A DNA stretch of 64,000 nucleotides from Mucidula mucida (GCA_015501055.1 JADNYV010000026.1:248001-312000), one strand, 5' to 3'. Positions 22,752 to 34,224 are shown, counted from the stretch's first letter. A program made the numbers and translations. The notes: a model not told the origin generated them from the letters alone.

Positions 22752-23447
22752 ATGGCATCTAGTATTTCATATCGCGACTCGATACGCTGGCTTCCGGATG
22801 ATGCCAGCGAACCCACAGATACCATCGTCTTGACTGGCCGGAAGAGCAACATCTTTGTTGATGTACGGTTTCTCAAAAGCTCATCAGAGTTGGACTGGGC
22901 GTTTGCTGGCTATCGCTCTACTCGTATGTTGCTCCCAACTTTGACTTTGTAAACAAGCTCAGCTTCTCACTTAAAGAGGAACCAAACCAAACGCAATTCA
23001 CCCATCTTATCGATTCGCGTACAACGGTCGGTCTAATCAAAGTGACAGCACCATATCTTGATACTCGTCCAGGATGCCATGGGCGTTGAAGACTGCGGAG
23101 TCAACACGCAGCTTCCTGATGGCAGAACGCTGGAATGCGGAGAGATGGTCAACCCAGCTACAGAACAGATGACAATGTATGAAGAGATCTGGAGAGACGA
23201 AACACACGACGAGTACCTCTTCGTTAAAAACTACGAGGGCAACAAATGGTTAGCGCGTGTCGGAGACTGGCATCTCGGTCTTGGACGTGACGAGCAGGGC
23301 TTTTGGGCGTGGCAGGCGAGGAGAGAGAACGGCACATGGAACGTCAAGCATTGTACACAGGATGGCGAAAAGCACGTTTGGATGTTACCTGAGGATCATA
23401 TGCAATTGGATAACGACTGGATAGTCGTGGAATCCTCGAAAGAGTAA
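22752..23447 (+). CDS. HRI1: HRI1 family protein
   Basis: Member of the fungal HRI1 family, a small beta-barrel (lipocalin-like) protein. In yeast it is reported to bind the casein kinase Hrr25 and the translocon subunit Sec72; its biochemical role is unknown. Exon 1 starts at ATG 22752 with SISYRDSIRWLPDDASEPTD and FVDVRFLKSSSELDWAFAGY. A 54-nt intron, a short exon encoding FTHLIDSRTT, and a second short intron lead to the main exon: PDGRTLECGEMVNPATEQM, YEEIWRDET, GDWHLGLGRD and the end DNDWIVVESSKE. The order and spacing of these blocks match the family, and the length, about 200 residues, is close to normal. It looks intact. Confidence 0.85.
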
Positions 23448-23534
23448 TATTTCCCCCAGAACATGAGTAGTCTATCCAACCATTTAAGATCAGTACGTCG
23501 TGACATTGAAGGGTATAATCAGTTCATGACGGCA

Positions 23535-25352
23535 TTATTTCGTCAACTCGAAACCAGCGACATGAAGGACAGTTGCAAACTAAGATATGTTAGCGTCTTG
23601 ATGCTGGAGAGGTAATGCCGCTGACCTGAACTTTCGCGATAGATTTCAGCTGGTCAAAGTCATATCCTTCTCGTTCGCTCAAATCACCTAATGACGGGTC
23701 AGCCGCGGAACGAAGAGACTAGTAATACAAGCATACCGCTGTTGTGATACATGGGATCAATGACTGAAAATGAGGTCAGATAGCGTACGCCACAGGGGGG
23801 AATATATATACTTGGTCCAGCTCTTTCGAAGACTTGAGTCGCAGGGAAACCTTGCTCGTGGAATGACTGCGACGGACGTTCAGCAATTGCGGCACACGCC
23901 GAAACCAAGGAAAAAATACCTGATGGTCACTGCAACAAGCCTGATTAAAGTGTCAAAACGTATTTATGAGGAATGAGGTGGGACAAACAGCTGTATAGCC
24001 AACGGTCAATTCAGGACTGTATATGTTAGCAATGGATAGGACAAGGTCAGCGACTTCCGAGCTGCCAATGCTAGTTTCACGACATCAACATCAAGACGAT
24101 GAGATAACACTTCTGTATCTACCTCTGAGGAAGACCGAGTTGGGCAGGTTCTCCAGGCTGGTGATAAGCCGTCATATCAGCCTGAATGACAAGTGTGAGA
24201 TTAGCATCGAGCGCCTTCAGCTCGCCTAGCATATATTCAGTATATACGCGCATATAAACAACAAAGAACACACGAGAGTATGCTTTAGAGCCCAACAGTC
24301 CTTGTTCTTCTCCAGCAAAGAGAACGAGCTCAACATTTGCAAGGAATTTGATGCCCTTTGCACCTATCGTACGCGCAATATTGAGAATTCCAGTTGTACC
24401 AGAACCATCGTCGTCTCCACCAGGCGCACGAGTACTCCCAAACGAGCCTCGACTGTCGTAGTGGGCACTAATCAAAACGGTCTCCGTAGTGTTCTCGATA
24501 GCAGCATATCGACTGTCAGGATCTTGATTATAGACTCTTCTCAAAGAAACAGACAACTTACCAGACAACATTAGGCGCAAACCCAACCAGGAACGGCTTG
24601 AGCTCACAAACCGCGCCCGTATCCTCAATGCGACTCTTCAGCCACGCCGCCGCGGTCCTCGACCCTTCCGCGAAAGAATGACGCGATATGATGCCAGACT
24701 TGGGATCCTCCCCGGTCAGGAATCGGATGTCGTTCTTGATCTGGTCAACAGAAATGCTATTCACTACCGCTGCCACATCGGGATCGAACTGAAGCGTCGA
24801 CAGTGTATCTCGGACGCGCGCGGTGGCGCCAGACGATACCGGGACGTATCGCACGGGCTCTTTGGGCAACAACGTGGACTTCCAGAAGCGTGGAATGAGC
24901 GTGTCGACAGTGAGGGCTTTATCAGAGCTGAGGGAGAGTAAAGCGGCGTTGTCGGAGTAGTAGAGTAGCTCGGATGTGCTTTGGGCGAGAAGCTCTTGAC
25001 GGTTGTCGGACGCGACATCGTCGTGTGACAGGTTATCGAGGAAAGCCATAAAGTCTGCCTTGTTCCATGGCTCCTGTGCTTCGAGCTGAGGATCTATAGC
25101 CTTCTTCTCCACCCAGACTAGCTGGTCGATGGCCCGCGAGGCGCCCATGACTGAGGCAGACTGCACATCCTGGTGCGTTATCCAGTCGTCGATACATGAG
25201 ATCCTGGGAATGAACACGCTCTGGAATTTGTCGCCGTCTCTAAAGTTGCCATAGAAGCTCGAGGATATGCAGGGCTCCGCATTGTCGAGCAGCTCGGCGT
25301 CGAAAGGTGTAAAGAGGAGGAGAGCGAGAGGGATAGCCGCCTTGGCCGACAT
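23535..25352 (-). CDS. M28 family metallo-aminopeptidase, secreted
   Basis: Zinc aminopeptidase of family M28, similar to the fungal leucyl/aminopeptidase Y group. From the ATG at 25352 comes a signal peptide (MSAKAAIPLALLLFTPF) and a long N-terminal propeptide-like domain (about 200 residues). The catalytic part has the zinc ligand block LISAHYDSRGSFG (His, Asp) with GGDDDGSGTTG, the catalytic/ligand pair in LFAGEEQGLLGS, VIQADMTAYHQPGEPAQLG, then HEQGFPATQVFERAG and DPMYHNSGDLSEREGYDF. It ends FATVLHVAGFELTK, stop at 23535-23537. Several short introns cut the C-terminal half; one at about 23790-23845 splits ERAG from DPMYHNSG. All expected metal ligands are visible. Likely extracellular peptide digestion. 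Confidence 0.92.
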
Positions 25353-26646
25353 GATGGTGGTATCCGGATAAGGCAACCCTGCAAGCGTGACGGTCCGCGT
25401 GCACCTGCCCAAGGTTTCTTCCGAACCACCATCTCCAGTGGTGTCGTTGGGCTCTTCAATTGCAACGCGCCGCCTATCAGTGTCTGAATTCTTAACATCT
25501 TTAGGTGCGTATTTACGCCTTCGAAGACACGTTTCGTCTCTCAATATTCAGGTGTTCGACCACATTGACACAAAAAGTCTTCTGTATTTTGGGCCTGTTG
25601 GTAGCTCTGCCTCAACGCTCGAGACGCGATGGAAAGGGGACAATACTCTTGGCCTGGCAAGACTTACAAGATGCTTCCTTTCTGTAGAAGCACGGTGTAT
25701 GGAGTTGAATGAAGCCATATTACGGGACAAAACTGAGATGTCGATGGTGGTGAATGCGTTCGATGACGGGGAAAGGCAGATATTGATACACTGATCAACG
25801 AGGAGATGGACCTTTCTATAAGGGTAACCTCGAATTTCAGCAAACACGCCAAGTTTGAAGGTTGTTATCCAGTTTTCGAAGTTCCCCCATGGTGAGTCAA
25901 GGTGAGTGACATTTTTATGTGTGAAAGCATGTTTTTGACCACAGCAAGATTTCTGTGTCTTCAGTTGGGTCTTCGAAGCCATGCAACCCGTGGGATCTTT
26001 CTCATTCCACTCTTCTAGTGTGTTGTAGTTCAATGCTGCTGTATCAACAATACTCCATACACTTCATGATCATTCGGTTTCATGCTGTATTCGTCACTGT
26101 CAGTTTCTGCTTGAAACCTAATGGAAATGAAGGAAACAATCACCATCTCTTTTTCTCTCTCACACAATCATTTCAAAAAAGTCCAAGCCTAACAGATGAG
26201 TCCTGGTGCTGTCAATATTAGTCCGCACGTAGAAAACATCAAGAATCGTTGCGGACACTCTGTGACTGTCCCCATTTTTCATTCAAAGCCGGCACTATCT
26301 TTCGGGGACTTGCAAGACACTCACCCTCGTCTGGTCAAGCAGAGACTTTGGTTACAAGCGTGGCAAAGGAAGCTGATCGTGGATTCAACGTAAATGACCG
26401 ACTTGAGCCTTCCCTTGCTCATCTGCAACGAGTTTATCAGCGAGGTTCTCTGGTGCGCCTGCGAGTTGCTTTAGCTTCGTCCCACAAACGAGCGTGATGA
26501 ATCACTGCATCTAAAACGGTGGCGCAGCTCTCCAACATTGTAGTCGCATAGCTTTGACAGAAGCTCGGCAGTCTGGGGGGTCGGACTCTGACTCACAATG
26601 TAATCTACTGTAAAGAGTGCGATTATACTACGTGCGAGAGAGGAGA
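25353..26646. other. 1.3 kb intergenic region
   Basis: Upstream region of the M28 gene and downstream region of the aspartic peptidase. Opposing open frames of 130-160 codons occur around 25390-26030 with no recognisable domain and no convincing start; I treat them as chance. No repeat seen. Confidence 0.4.
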
Positions 26647-28749
26647 TTACACCAATAAGCCACAAACGATAAAGAAAAGTAGACACAAAATGTCCCGGTT
26701 TAGTACCAAAGTCCCAAGAGCAGCGTCCGAAGAATCGCTATTTGAAGTGCCTGCTGCACCAGAAGCAGCGGCGCCTTTACTAGCAGTAGATGACGAGGGC
26801 GTGGTGAAAGCGGTCGACACCGCCGTAGTCGTCTCAGCAGGAATGAATGACACGGTAGTCGCATCATCAGCCGCTGCCTCTGATGTGGGGGCGACTTCAA
26901 TCGTAGCTACCAGACAAGTCAGCCCAACTGGTACATCGTCAATAGGAGTAAACAGGCTTACACTCAAAGTTTCCGCCATTATCTTCCGCGTCCTCAATGG
27001 CATCTTGCAACTCTTCAGTCGCGTTTGCCGGAACGACAGACATGATGCCCACACGAGGCGGATCGACAGACGGGTGCGTCAGGTTTCCGTAATGGAAGAC
27101 GACCAAGTTACTAGGAAGACAGTGAGCATGAAGCGCCACCACACCTCAAGGCAACGCACGATTTGAAAAACGGATCCCCAAGACTCCAACGAAACAGTGT
27201 GCCACGGCTGGGCGGATCTGTAGAGACGAGATTATCAGCGACGCAGTTGGTCGCATCGCCCGAAGCCGCTGCCCCGATAAAATCACGGGGATCAATAGGG
27301 AATTGCTAGAGGAAACCCATGAATACAGCAGAAGAAAAGGTATATAGCATTCGAAGCACCTTGCCACCGATCTGAAACGCAAGAGTATGAGGCGTTGTAC
27401 AGGGGAATATTGCCTCGGAGTTGCTGTCTGACGGATTGAAGGTTGACGAGACAGATGAGAGAATCGTGTTGACCACATCAGATGGTCCGCGCAACAGCGA
27501 GTTGCCCTATTAGACATCAGATGGCATCGCCGTCGGGGAGGTAAGACGCGTACGGTGTCTATGAGAGCTGATACTATACTGTTGTCGACACCGCCAGACA
27601 CAGCTTGTGTCGAGTCGGCTAGTTTTTGGCCATTGAAAAAGACACCTTGAATCTCAATTTCCCAACGGCTAGAGGCAAAATGAGAACGAGAACAATGCAA
27701 GTCAGCTGTGAACTCACAAAGGATAAACCTAAAAAGGCTGAGTGAGTATGAAGTGTAAAATGCGTTCACATACCACCCACCTCATCTGACGCAAAAGTAG
27801 GCGGCTTTAAACCACCATCCTTCGCTGGATAGAGCCGAACCGGAACCCATGTCAACGCCGATTCGTCAATCCCGTCGGGCAACTCTCCAATAGTCAGCAT
27901 CCCATCCTGACCACCAATATCAATCGTATCCCTCTGTAGCTCAATCGCAAACATCGGCTTCTCCAGCTCATTCGTCATCGCAATTCTCGTTAGCAGCGGC
28001 CCATACGCCTCCGTCGCCCGCACAAAGTCGTCCGTATCGTCAATCGGTCCAAACTTGTCCACGACAATAGCCTCCTGGACTTTACTCCCGCTAGGAAACC
28101 CAAGCCCGAATATGCCTGCAGCACCATACTTGACGGTGGGATTTGTCGTGGTCGTGACAGCGCCGAACGTCTGGTCCAGTATGGAGATGCCCGCGAGGGT
28201 GGCGGTTTCGAATGCGATGGGCCCAGAGGCCGAAGTGCCTGTCGTGGAATCGCCGTAGTTCATGGTGACGGTAGACCCTGTTCTGTTGAGCGTTGAGGTA
28301 TCGTAGCGTGCTGCGGTAGCGGCTGCGCAGGTACCACCCCTACATGTGTCTGTTATCACCCAAAGGTCGCTTGAACCGGTGTCTAAGGAGGATGTCAGGA
28401 ATATTCACGGTCATATACTGTACCACGAACCCAAGTGAACTGCTGTAGAGTCATCGCCGAGTCCTATGGGGACTGTGTATAGCCTAGAAGTCGGGTTAGT
28501 GTCATAATTGCCGCTGCGGTTCATATGAACGACATACAAGTCCGAGTTGTCGCCCAGGCCCACGTCTCCAGTAACATCTCCACGTCTAACGCGACCAGTA
28601 CCACGCTTGGTACGTACTATGGGAAGAGAAAAGCCGCCTCTTTTTACTTTTGTTGCGGATTTCGTGAGCTCGTGCCCCAGCGGTCTAGATAGTGTTGGAG
28701 GTGATAGAATGGAGAGGATGAAGCAGAGGAGAACCGGCCAGGGTGACAT
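26647..28749 (-). CDS. A1 aspartic peptidase, probably GPI-anchored
   Basis: Pepsin-family aspartic peptidase on the secretory route. ATG at 28749 opens a signal peptide (MSPWPVLLCFILSILSPP), then a basic propeptide (KRGGFSLPIVRTKRG). The first active site is rebuilt across an intron as HLDTGSSDLWV; the second is split by another intron, ALIDT|GNSLLRGP. Between them are TMNYGDSTTGTSASGP and GIFGLGFPSGS, and after them AFQIGGK. The tail is rich in Ser/Thr/Ala (SSSTASKGAAASGAAG...) and ends in a hydrophobic stretch LCLLFFIVCGLLV, the pattern of a GPI-anchor signal, so the enzyme probably sits on the membrane or wall like yapsins. Both catalytic aspartates are intact. Introns after the second active site are approximate. 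Confidence 0.9.
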
Positions 28750-29243
28750 TAAGTATAAGGGAGCGCCTGCGCAGAGGAAACAAATGAGAGGAAGGTGCCC
28801 AAGTCGACCTAAGCAAGATGGGAGAGCAGGACGTGAGAGACCAAAACGCGGCAACGCATTGTATTTTTGTATTCAGGTCGTAACAACATGGTCGTAGTAC
28901 TTGGCAAATCAGATGTTATGTAAATAGACCGATCATCCTAAATTACCTACGGGCGCTTCGGATACATACACGAGCTCTCGTTCTGCTCTATGCGCAGTCT
29001 ACAGACGTTCTTCTGGGATGCTGGTCCCTTTACTACGCTGCAAAAGATAGCTCTACCTCTGTAAACGAGCGACATCTCGCATCAATTTCGTTCTGAAGAT
29101 GGACATCAGCAGCTGCGCTGATGCCGCGAGGTATGGGCCGTACTTTTGGGTACCCCCGACCAATGGAATGAAAAACAAGGAGCCAAGAAATTGAATGATT
29201 GATGGATCTGCAACTTGTACCAGTCAAGCATCGTGATATGCGT
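28750..29243. other. intergenic region
   Basis: Upstream region of the aspartic peptidase and 3' region of the low-complexity protein gene. No feature recognised. Confidence 0.4.
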
Positions 29244-30144
29244 CTACAAGTGGGCATAACCATCACTCGATGAATCGTATAACGTAGAATCATCGTAATC
29301 GCCGTCATACGAGTCTCCAAACTCTGAACCCGAGCTCAGAGTCGAGCCTGTCAAGCTAGAGCAATCAGAAATGTAACTATCACTGTCCGAGTCCGAGTCA
29401 AAGCCCGGATCGATGCCGTTTGGAACGAAGGGCTTGAAGAAAGGTCTGCCGACGGGAGTATGACTAGAAGAGTCAAATCTGGACCTCATGGCGCTCGGAG
29501 GAGAAAATCCTTTTCCAGGATTACGATATATCTGTATTCGCGGCGTATACGTCTGCGATGGGGCCATTGGAGGTCCAAAAATGGGAGGCGGAGGTGTCTG
29601 TGTGGGGGTAGCCTGGATGGAAGAAGCCTCGCTCACAGTACGAGACGATCGAATCGGAGAAGCCTCAGAAATAGGCTGTACAGACGGCGCGTGACTGAGA
29701 GTCATACTCGGAGGAGGAGGGGGTGGCAAGACAGGTGAAGATATGGGACTCTGCGCAGAATACCTCTTACGAGGGGTCGTCGATCGTCCCCGCTCGCGTG
29801 TACGATGCGTGGATGACGCATGGGAGCCTGCCAGATACATATTTGGCATCGTGTAGAACGACTCAGTGCGAGGTGGTCGTTGAGTGTCATACTCCAGCGA
29901 TGACAGAGAGCTCAAAGACGTCGTAGGCGAAGAGAAACTAACAGGGCTCCAACGCTCCCTCTCTAGCCTCTCCAAGTTGGCCTTGTTAAGCGCAGCTAGA
30001 TTGGCCCTATTTCGCATTTGAATGGACGAAGCCGCCGAATTGGGCGCCGCGTATATGTGGGCTGTCCTATTATGAAGGATATCAGGAATATGGACAAGGT
30101 CAGAGCACAATCACTTACGGTTGTCTAGCAGAGTAGTACGACAT
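29244..30144 (-). CDS. hypothetical low-complexity protein (Pro/Ser-rich, acidic tail)
   Basis: Two-exon gene of about 280 residues. Exon 1 is tiny (MSYYSARQP); a 52-nt intron (gtaagt...aatag) joins it in frame to TAHIYAAPNSAASS. The next part, LAALNKANLERLERER, may be helical. The middle is rich in Ser, Pro and Thr with a polyproline run (LPPPPPPS). The C-terminal 70 residues are acidic with serine-aspartate repeats (FDSDSDSDSYISDC). No signal peptide, transmembrane segment or known domain. It is probably an intrinsically disordered protein. Codon-like third positions and the clean tiny first exon support it being a real gene. Function unknown. Confidence 0.6.
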
Positions 30145-30673
30145 GATGGCCAGAGTCAAGTGTATCCGCACAGCACGGGAGACGAGCCCAGCTTCCTATA
30201 CTCAATTGCACGTTGGCGTCACGTTGTAACCTGCATAGCCGGCTGTAAGGCGGACGAGCTGCATCACGATAACGTGTATTTAATCTGATCTGTGAGAAGA
30301 CTGCCCAAATCCTTGATACGTAAGAATCGACGTCGAAAGAGGCAGTCGTGGTAATGAAAAGACGGTAAGAAGGTTGAAGTTGATCGTCACCTGACATTCT
30401 TTCCACGCACTGACCAAAACCGCCACGGAATATACTCGCACCCGAAAAAAGTAATGGACGGTCGGGGTTTCTGTGATTGCAGACATACTGGGATCAAACT
30501 GAGTTCCATAGTAGAAGGACAGATATTTACTTAGATGGTGCATACATAAATAGTGGTATTCCAAGCACTCCCTGTTGCGAGAGAGGTTGAATTGCGGGCT
30601 AAGGGAGAATTGATGTTGCCTAGACAAGATCATGTGACCTTGTAGAGCTTGCCACAAGAAAGAGCAGCTAAAA

Positions 30674-30739
30674 CTGCTCCAGACACGCGTTGAATCACGG
30701 AAAACGGGTTGGAATTGAGCTCAATATCCAAGATGGAAA
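30674..30739. repeat. direct repeat, unit 1 (repeated at 30774)
   Basis: Starts CTGCTCCAGACACGCGTTGA and runs about 66 bp. It recurs exactly 100 bp downstream at 30774-30839 with only about three changes, and a third, inverted copy lies in the right arm. It shows an internal tandem duplication inside the foldback element. Confidence 0.8.
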
Positions 30740-30773
30740 ATGCTGACTTTTGGTCAAAATTGCTAGAAATCAC

Positions 30774-30839
30774 CTGCTCTAGACACGCGTTGAATCACGG
30801 AAAACGGGTTGGAATTGAGCTCAATATTCAAGACGGAAA
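30774..30839. repeat. direct repeat, unit 2 in the foldback spacer
   Basis: Second copy of the 66 bp unit, filling most of the 79 bp spacer between the two inverted arms. It begins CTGCTCTAGACACGCGTTGA. Confidence 0.8.
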
Positions 30840-31509
30840 GTGGCAAGAATCAGTGATTTCTAGCAATTTTGACCAAAAGTCAGCATTTTCCATCTTGGAT
30901 ATTGAGCTCAATTCCAACCCGTTTTCCGTGATTCAACGCGTGTCTGGAGCAGTTTTAGCTGCTCTTTCTTGTGGCAAGCTCTACAAGGTCACGTGATCTT
31001 GTCTAGGCAACATCAATTTTCCCTTAGCCCGCAATTCAACCTCTCTTGCAACAGGGAGTGCTTGGAATACCACTATTTATGTATGCACCATCTAAGTAAA
31101 TATCTGTCCTTCTACTATGGAACTCAGTTTGATTCCAGTATGTCCACAATCATAGAAACCCCGACCGTCCATTACTTTTTTCGGGTGCGAGTACACTGAG
31201 GCTACTCCTTACTGCCGTGTCCTATAATATTTGATGGAACCCCAGAATAGCCTTGGACAAAGTCTGCGCAGTAAACATAGTTGAAAACGAGTTCAATGCA
31301 TTCATTCTGTGACTTGAGTACTTATTACGTGGACAAATGGAGGAAGAACTCCGAATCGTGGAGGATCATCGCGGTCGTGTGATGCGGTCATGCCCAGATC
31401 AGTCGGCCTTCCAAGGTTCTCTCTTTCTTTACGACCACGACCACGACGACCTTGCAACGACAACGATAGCTATCCCACATTCTTTTACAGCCGAGCTCAA
31501 CGAGCATCC

Positions 31510-32538
31510 ATGGTCGCCATTATACCCAGTCCATCCTTCTGGTTCGAAGACGGCAATATCGTTCTCATCGCTGAGAGCATCGCTTCCAAGGTGCATCGCG
31601 GCCAGCTGGCGCGTCAATCAGAGGTCTTTGAGGGCATGTTTGGTTTGCCCATGACACCAGACGCGACTGAGACGTACGACGGATGCCCCAGCGTCTGTAT
31701 GTACGGGGACACCGCGTCTGATTGGACCTTTTTTCTAACGGCGTTGTACGACGGCCTGTGAGTGCTTCTCTGTGCCGCCTGCTTATTCTAATGCTCCGCA
31801 AGGTACTTTACCAATCCGCGCAAGAACGACTTCCCAATCGTCGCTGCGGTTGTCCGTCTCTCTACCAAGTACCTCGTCGACCCCCTTCGTATACGCAGTA
31901 TTGCCCGCCTGGAGATTGACTACCCTCCGACGCTCGAAGCCTGGGACTACCGCGAACAAAGCGCCGTCGACGATGAAGGACTCTACTCTCCGCGACATAT
32001 CTATGCTCATCCTATCCCAGTGATCCAGATTGCTATTGAGCTCGGCTTGAGCGGTGTGCTGCCCGCCGCTTTCTATGACCTCTCACGATATGGTCCCAGC
32101 AAAATCATTCGAGGCACTGGAGTCTCAGGAGAAAGATACAAGCTCCCAATACCTCTTTTTGCGCGTATTCTTCGTGGACGGGAACTCGCCCAGGAGTTCA
32201 TGGCGCATTTTATCCTCTCCAGTCGTAGTCCCGCCGACATGTGTCTCACACCTGCCCTCTGCAGCCGTGCATTCTACTTCATCTCGCTCAATCTCCTACG
32301 CGCCATTGGAGGTGTTGCTCCCGGCCGCGACGCTGACCCCCTTTACATGCTCTCCCAAGCGATCGAAATGCTAGAACGCGAGGATTTTGAGGTATCCCCG
32401 GGTGGAACGCCGGTTGGACTGAGCATGTGCTTGTACTGCAAGGTGGTGTTCAGTCAAGAGTGCATGAAGAAGCGCGAGGAGGCTTGGCAGTGCATGCCGG
32501 AATGGTTTGGACTCCGGGGAGATGACAGGCCCATTTGA
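31510..32538 (+). CDS. BTB/POZ domain protein
   Basis: Two-exon gene of about 325 residues of the expanded agaricomycete BTB type. The N-terminal BTB fold begins with FWFEDGNIVLIAESIASKVH and continues RGQLARQSEVFEGMFGLP and GDTASDWTFFLTALYDGL. A 46-nt intron (gtgagt...cgcaag) leads to YFTNPRKNDFPIVAAVVRLS. The rest is a conserved C-terminal helical region with IAIELGLSGVLPAAFYDLSR, ending in a cysteine-containing part (MCLYCKVVF) and the stop at 32536-32538. BTB domains mediate dimerisation and Cullin-3 binding; the partners of this fungal class are unknown. The start is uncertain: ATG 31510 gives the domain with little extra, an in-frame ATG at 31390 would add 40 arginine-rich residues. Confidence 0.8.
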
Positions 32539-32750
32539 TTGATATCCTACTATCTTACACTCGCTTGTAATCCCGCTCGTTATGCATGCATGGTCTTACA
32601 CATTTGACCGCCCAAATACTTTGTGTCATTCAGTGATACTGACTCTCGGAGCGCACCCGGTCAGCAGTGGCTCGGATCCTCTCCGAGGATGAACAAATGT
32701 GCTTATCCTCTTGTTAGTATATACACAGCTAGCAGTAGATGTATTCTCAA

Positions 32751-32820
32751 ATGCGTCTTTTAATTCTCGGTGGCACCAGGCCTACTGGCAATCCTCATAC
32801 GGGAAGCACTCGAGTTCATC
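32751..32820 (+). pseudogene. relic of an NAD(P)-binding (NmrA/SDR-like) protein
   Basis: The stretch encodes MRLLILGGTRPTG, then after a one-base frame change ILIREALEF. Together this is the Rossmann start of fungal NAD(P)-binding epimerase-like proteins, where GGTGPTG and LLIREAL are usual. The glycine motif has an arginine for a glycine, the frame is broken and the rest of the domain is not seen. Only a short piece remains. Confidence 0.5.
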
Positions 32821-32954
32821 GCGCTCTTTCTGCAACCAAACGCCGGTCGCCTTTTTCCGCCACATATACACTCATGGGCGCCTTTATCGCAGCCAACGAT
32901 GAATCTTGGCCAAAAACTGCAATCCATCGCCGTCCGTAGCCAAGTGCAGAGCTA

Positions 32955-33600
32955 GTAAGGGAACGAGGACCGCACATGAACCGCGAGTCTGTTAGGTCCA
33001 GTCGGTTGCCTTTCCTTGATCTTCGCTATGTAGAACGAAACGAGATCTTCAAGGCTGGTCATGGGGGCATCGGGTGTAAACTGCACGCCCCACAGAGCGC
33101 TGTAAAAATGCTCTGCTCTGCTAGTACAGCGAATTCATAGAGCACAGTAAACGTCCTCTGCGTAATCATGTAAGTTGCACGTACCGTGGAAGATTATCAG
33201 CAGAGGAGTCTCCGAGTCGCCACTCCCTTTATAGAGTTCGACGATGGTCTTCTCTACTTGGGGAAGCTCAGTGAGAACATGCATATTGTGAGAGGGATCC
33301 TCGATATCGTCTGCCGTCTCCGGAGGAACACCTGCACCAGACTGAACACCAACGCGCTCAGAAGCGAGATGTTTGGATGCTCAAAGACAAAGTCGGGCCG
33401 AAGACCGCGGATAGTCTCGAGGGAGACACGCTTAGACTTGCGAAGCAAGTTTCGGATGGCTGTCGCTACCAAACTGAGACTTGGTTGAGCAAATGCCGCA
33501 GGCTGAGGCTGAATTCAACTCGCCTATCTCCGCGAAATATCATCATCGTCACCAATTTGGCTGTTCATCGCCTTGTTGACTATGGCTCGAACAGACCCAG
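32955..33600 (-). pseudogene. relic of a megasynthase C-terminus (ACP/PCP plus thioesterase)
   Basis: Minus-strand pieces in more than one frame read like the end of a fungal polyketide or NRPS-like synthase. A carrier-protein part (TAIRNLLRKSKRVSLETIRG and FVFEHPNISLLS) follows an upstream MNSQIGDDDDIS. Next come LTELPQVEKTIVELYKG and LLIIFHGT, then WGVQFTPDAPMTSLEDLVSF with KIKERQPTGP, matching the FAS-type thioesterase region before its GYS nucleophile. Stops interrupt the sequence (after VYCAL, for example), and neither the catalytic serine motif nor the upstream synthase domains are present. This is a decayed fragment. It ends next to the NAD(P)-binding relic on the other strand. Confidence 0.6.
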
Positions 33601-33791
33601 GCGGGGAAGATCCCAAAGGAGAAGAAGACTGGCAAGGGAAAGAGGCAGGAACTTCAAGACAGGAAGTGAGACTCGGAGGGTATCGAGTAGTGAGATAACA
33701 CAGCCACACAATTCACCATCATCATCCTTCGCGAGTCGGGTTCTCCTAGTCCAACAGTATTGCGTTCTGTCTCACCACCATCAGGATCAAG

Positions 33792-34189
33792 ATGGAAGCC
33801 TTATTTGGGATCGAGCCCTCCTTCTGTGCCCGCACCCGCGCCGCCTCGCCCGTCGTTCCTGGACCTGCGCCTGCACAGAAACCTGCCACGGCGACGACCG
33901 TAGACGCCGTCAACATCGAGCCTCAGCTGACGGCAAAAAAGGTGTTGGAGCAATGCGATATTGTCTTCAAAAGGTAGACGTCATTCGTTTCACTCCCCAT
34001 CCTTACTTACCCCGGAGCAGGGGCGACTGTCGAACTCTCCTTTTCCCGCCGTTTCCCTCCTTCTCGACTTCTGTTTACGATGAGATTAGGGAATGTTGGG
34101 CAAGGTCAAATTCCCCCCTCAAACTGAGGTGTGGCTCGTGCCATCTGCTCTACTACTTTAATGACTCGGTACCACTCACTGAAGGATAA
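33792..34189 (+). CDS. hypothetical short protein, uncertain
   Basis: A frame from ATG 33792 encodes about 61 residues (start MEALFGIEPSFCARTRAASP, alanine/proline-rich middle, then LTAKKVLEQCDIVFK). A GT-AG intron near 33975-34016 can join it to a frame with VYDEIRECWARSNSP and LRCGSCHLLYYF, ending at TAA 34187-34189. I recognise no domain. It may be a real small gene, or an N-terminal part of the next gene. Confidence 0.3.
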
Positions 34190-34224
34190 CGTCAACCGAA
34201 AAGTTCCCGATTATCTTAGAACTC

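Larger units (their letters stand above)
30433..31193. mobile_element. 761 bp foldback / MITE-like element with 341 bp inverted arms
   Basis: Two near-identical inverted arms, 30433-30773 and 30853-31193 (341 bp each), surround a 79 bp spacer, so single strands can fold into one long hairpin. The outer ends read TACTCGCACCCGAAAAAAGT in both directions. On the right side the flank extends this to CAGTGTACTCGC, similar to termini of Tc1/mariner-type elements; the left flank has AATATACTCGC. TA dinucleotides adjoin both ends. The arms differ at only a few bases, so the duplication is young. Frames inside the arms are mirror copies and not genes. It is either a non-autonomous foldback DNA element or an inverted duplication of a transposon end. 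Confidence 0.75.

Noticed and set aside
25387..26033. Opposing 135- and 161-codon frames
   Set aside because: The plus-strand one begins without ATG, neither has a recognisable domain, and they overlap each other antisense.
30280..31199. Two similar 'proteins' (about 75 and 125 residues) on opposite strands
   Set aside because: They are the two mirror arms of the foldback element; similarity reflects the inverted repeat and not coding selection.
33377..34189. 270-codon plus-strand open frame
   Set aside because: It mostly runs antisense to the ACP-thioesterase relic, is arginine-rich in the way of shadow frames, and shows no domain; only the 3' part was kept as a weak candidate exon.
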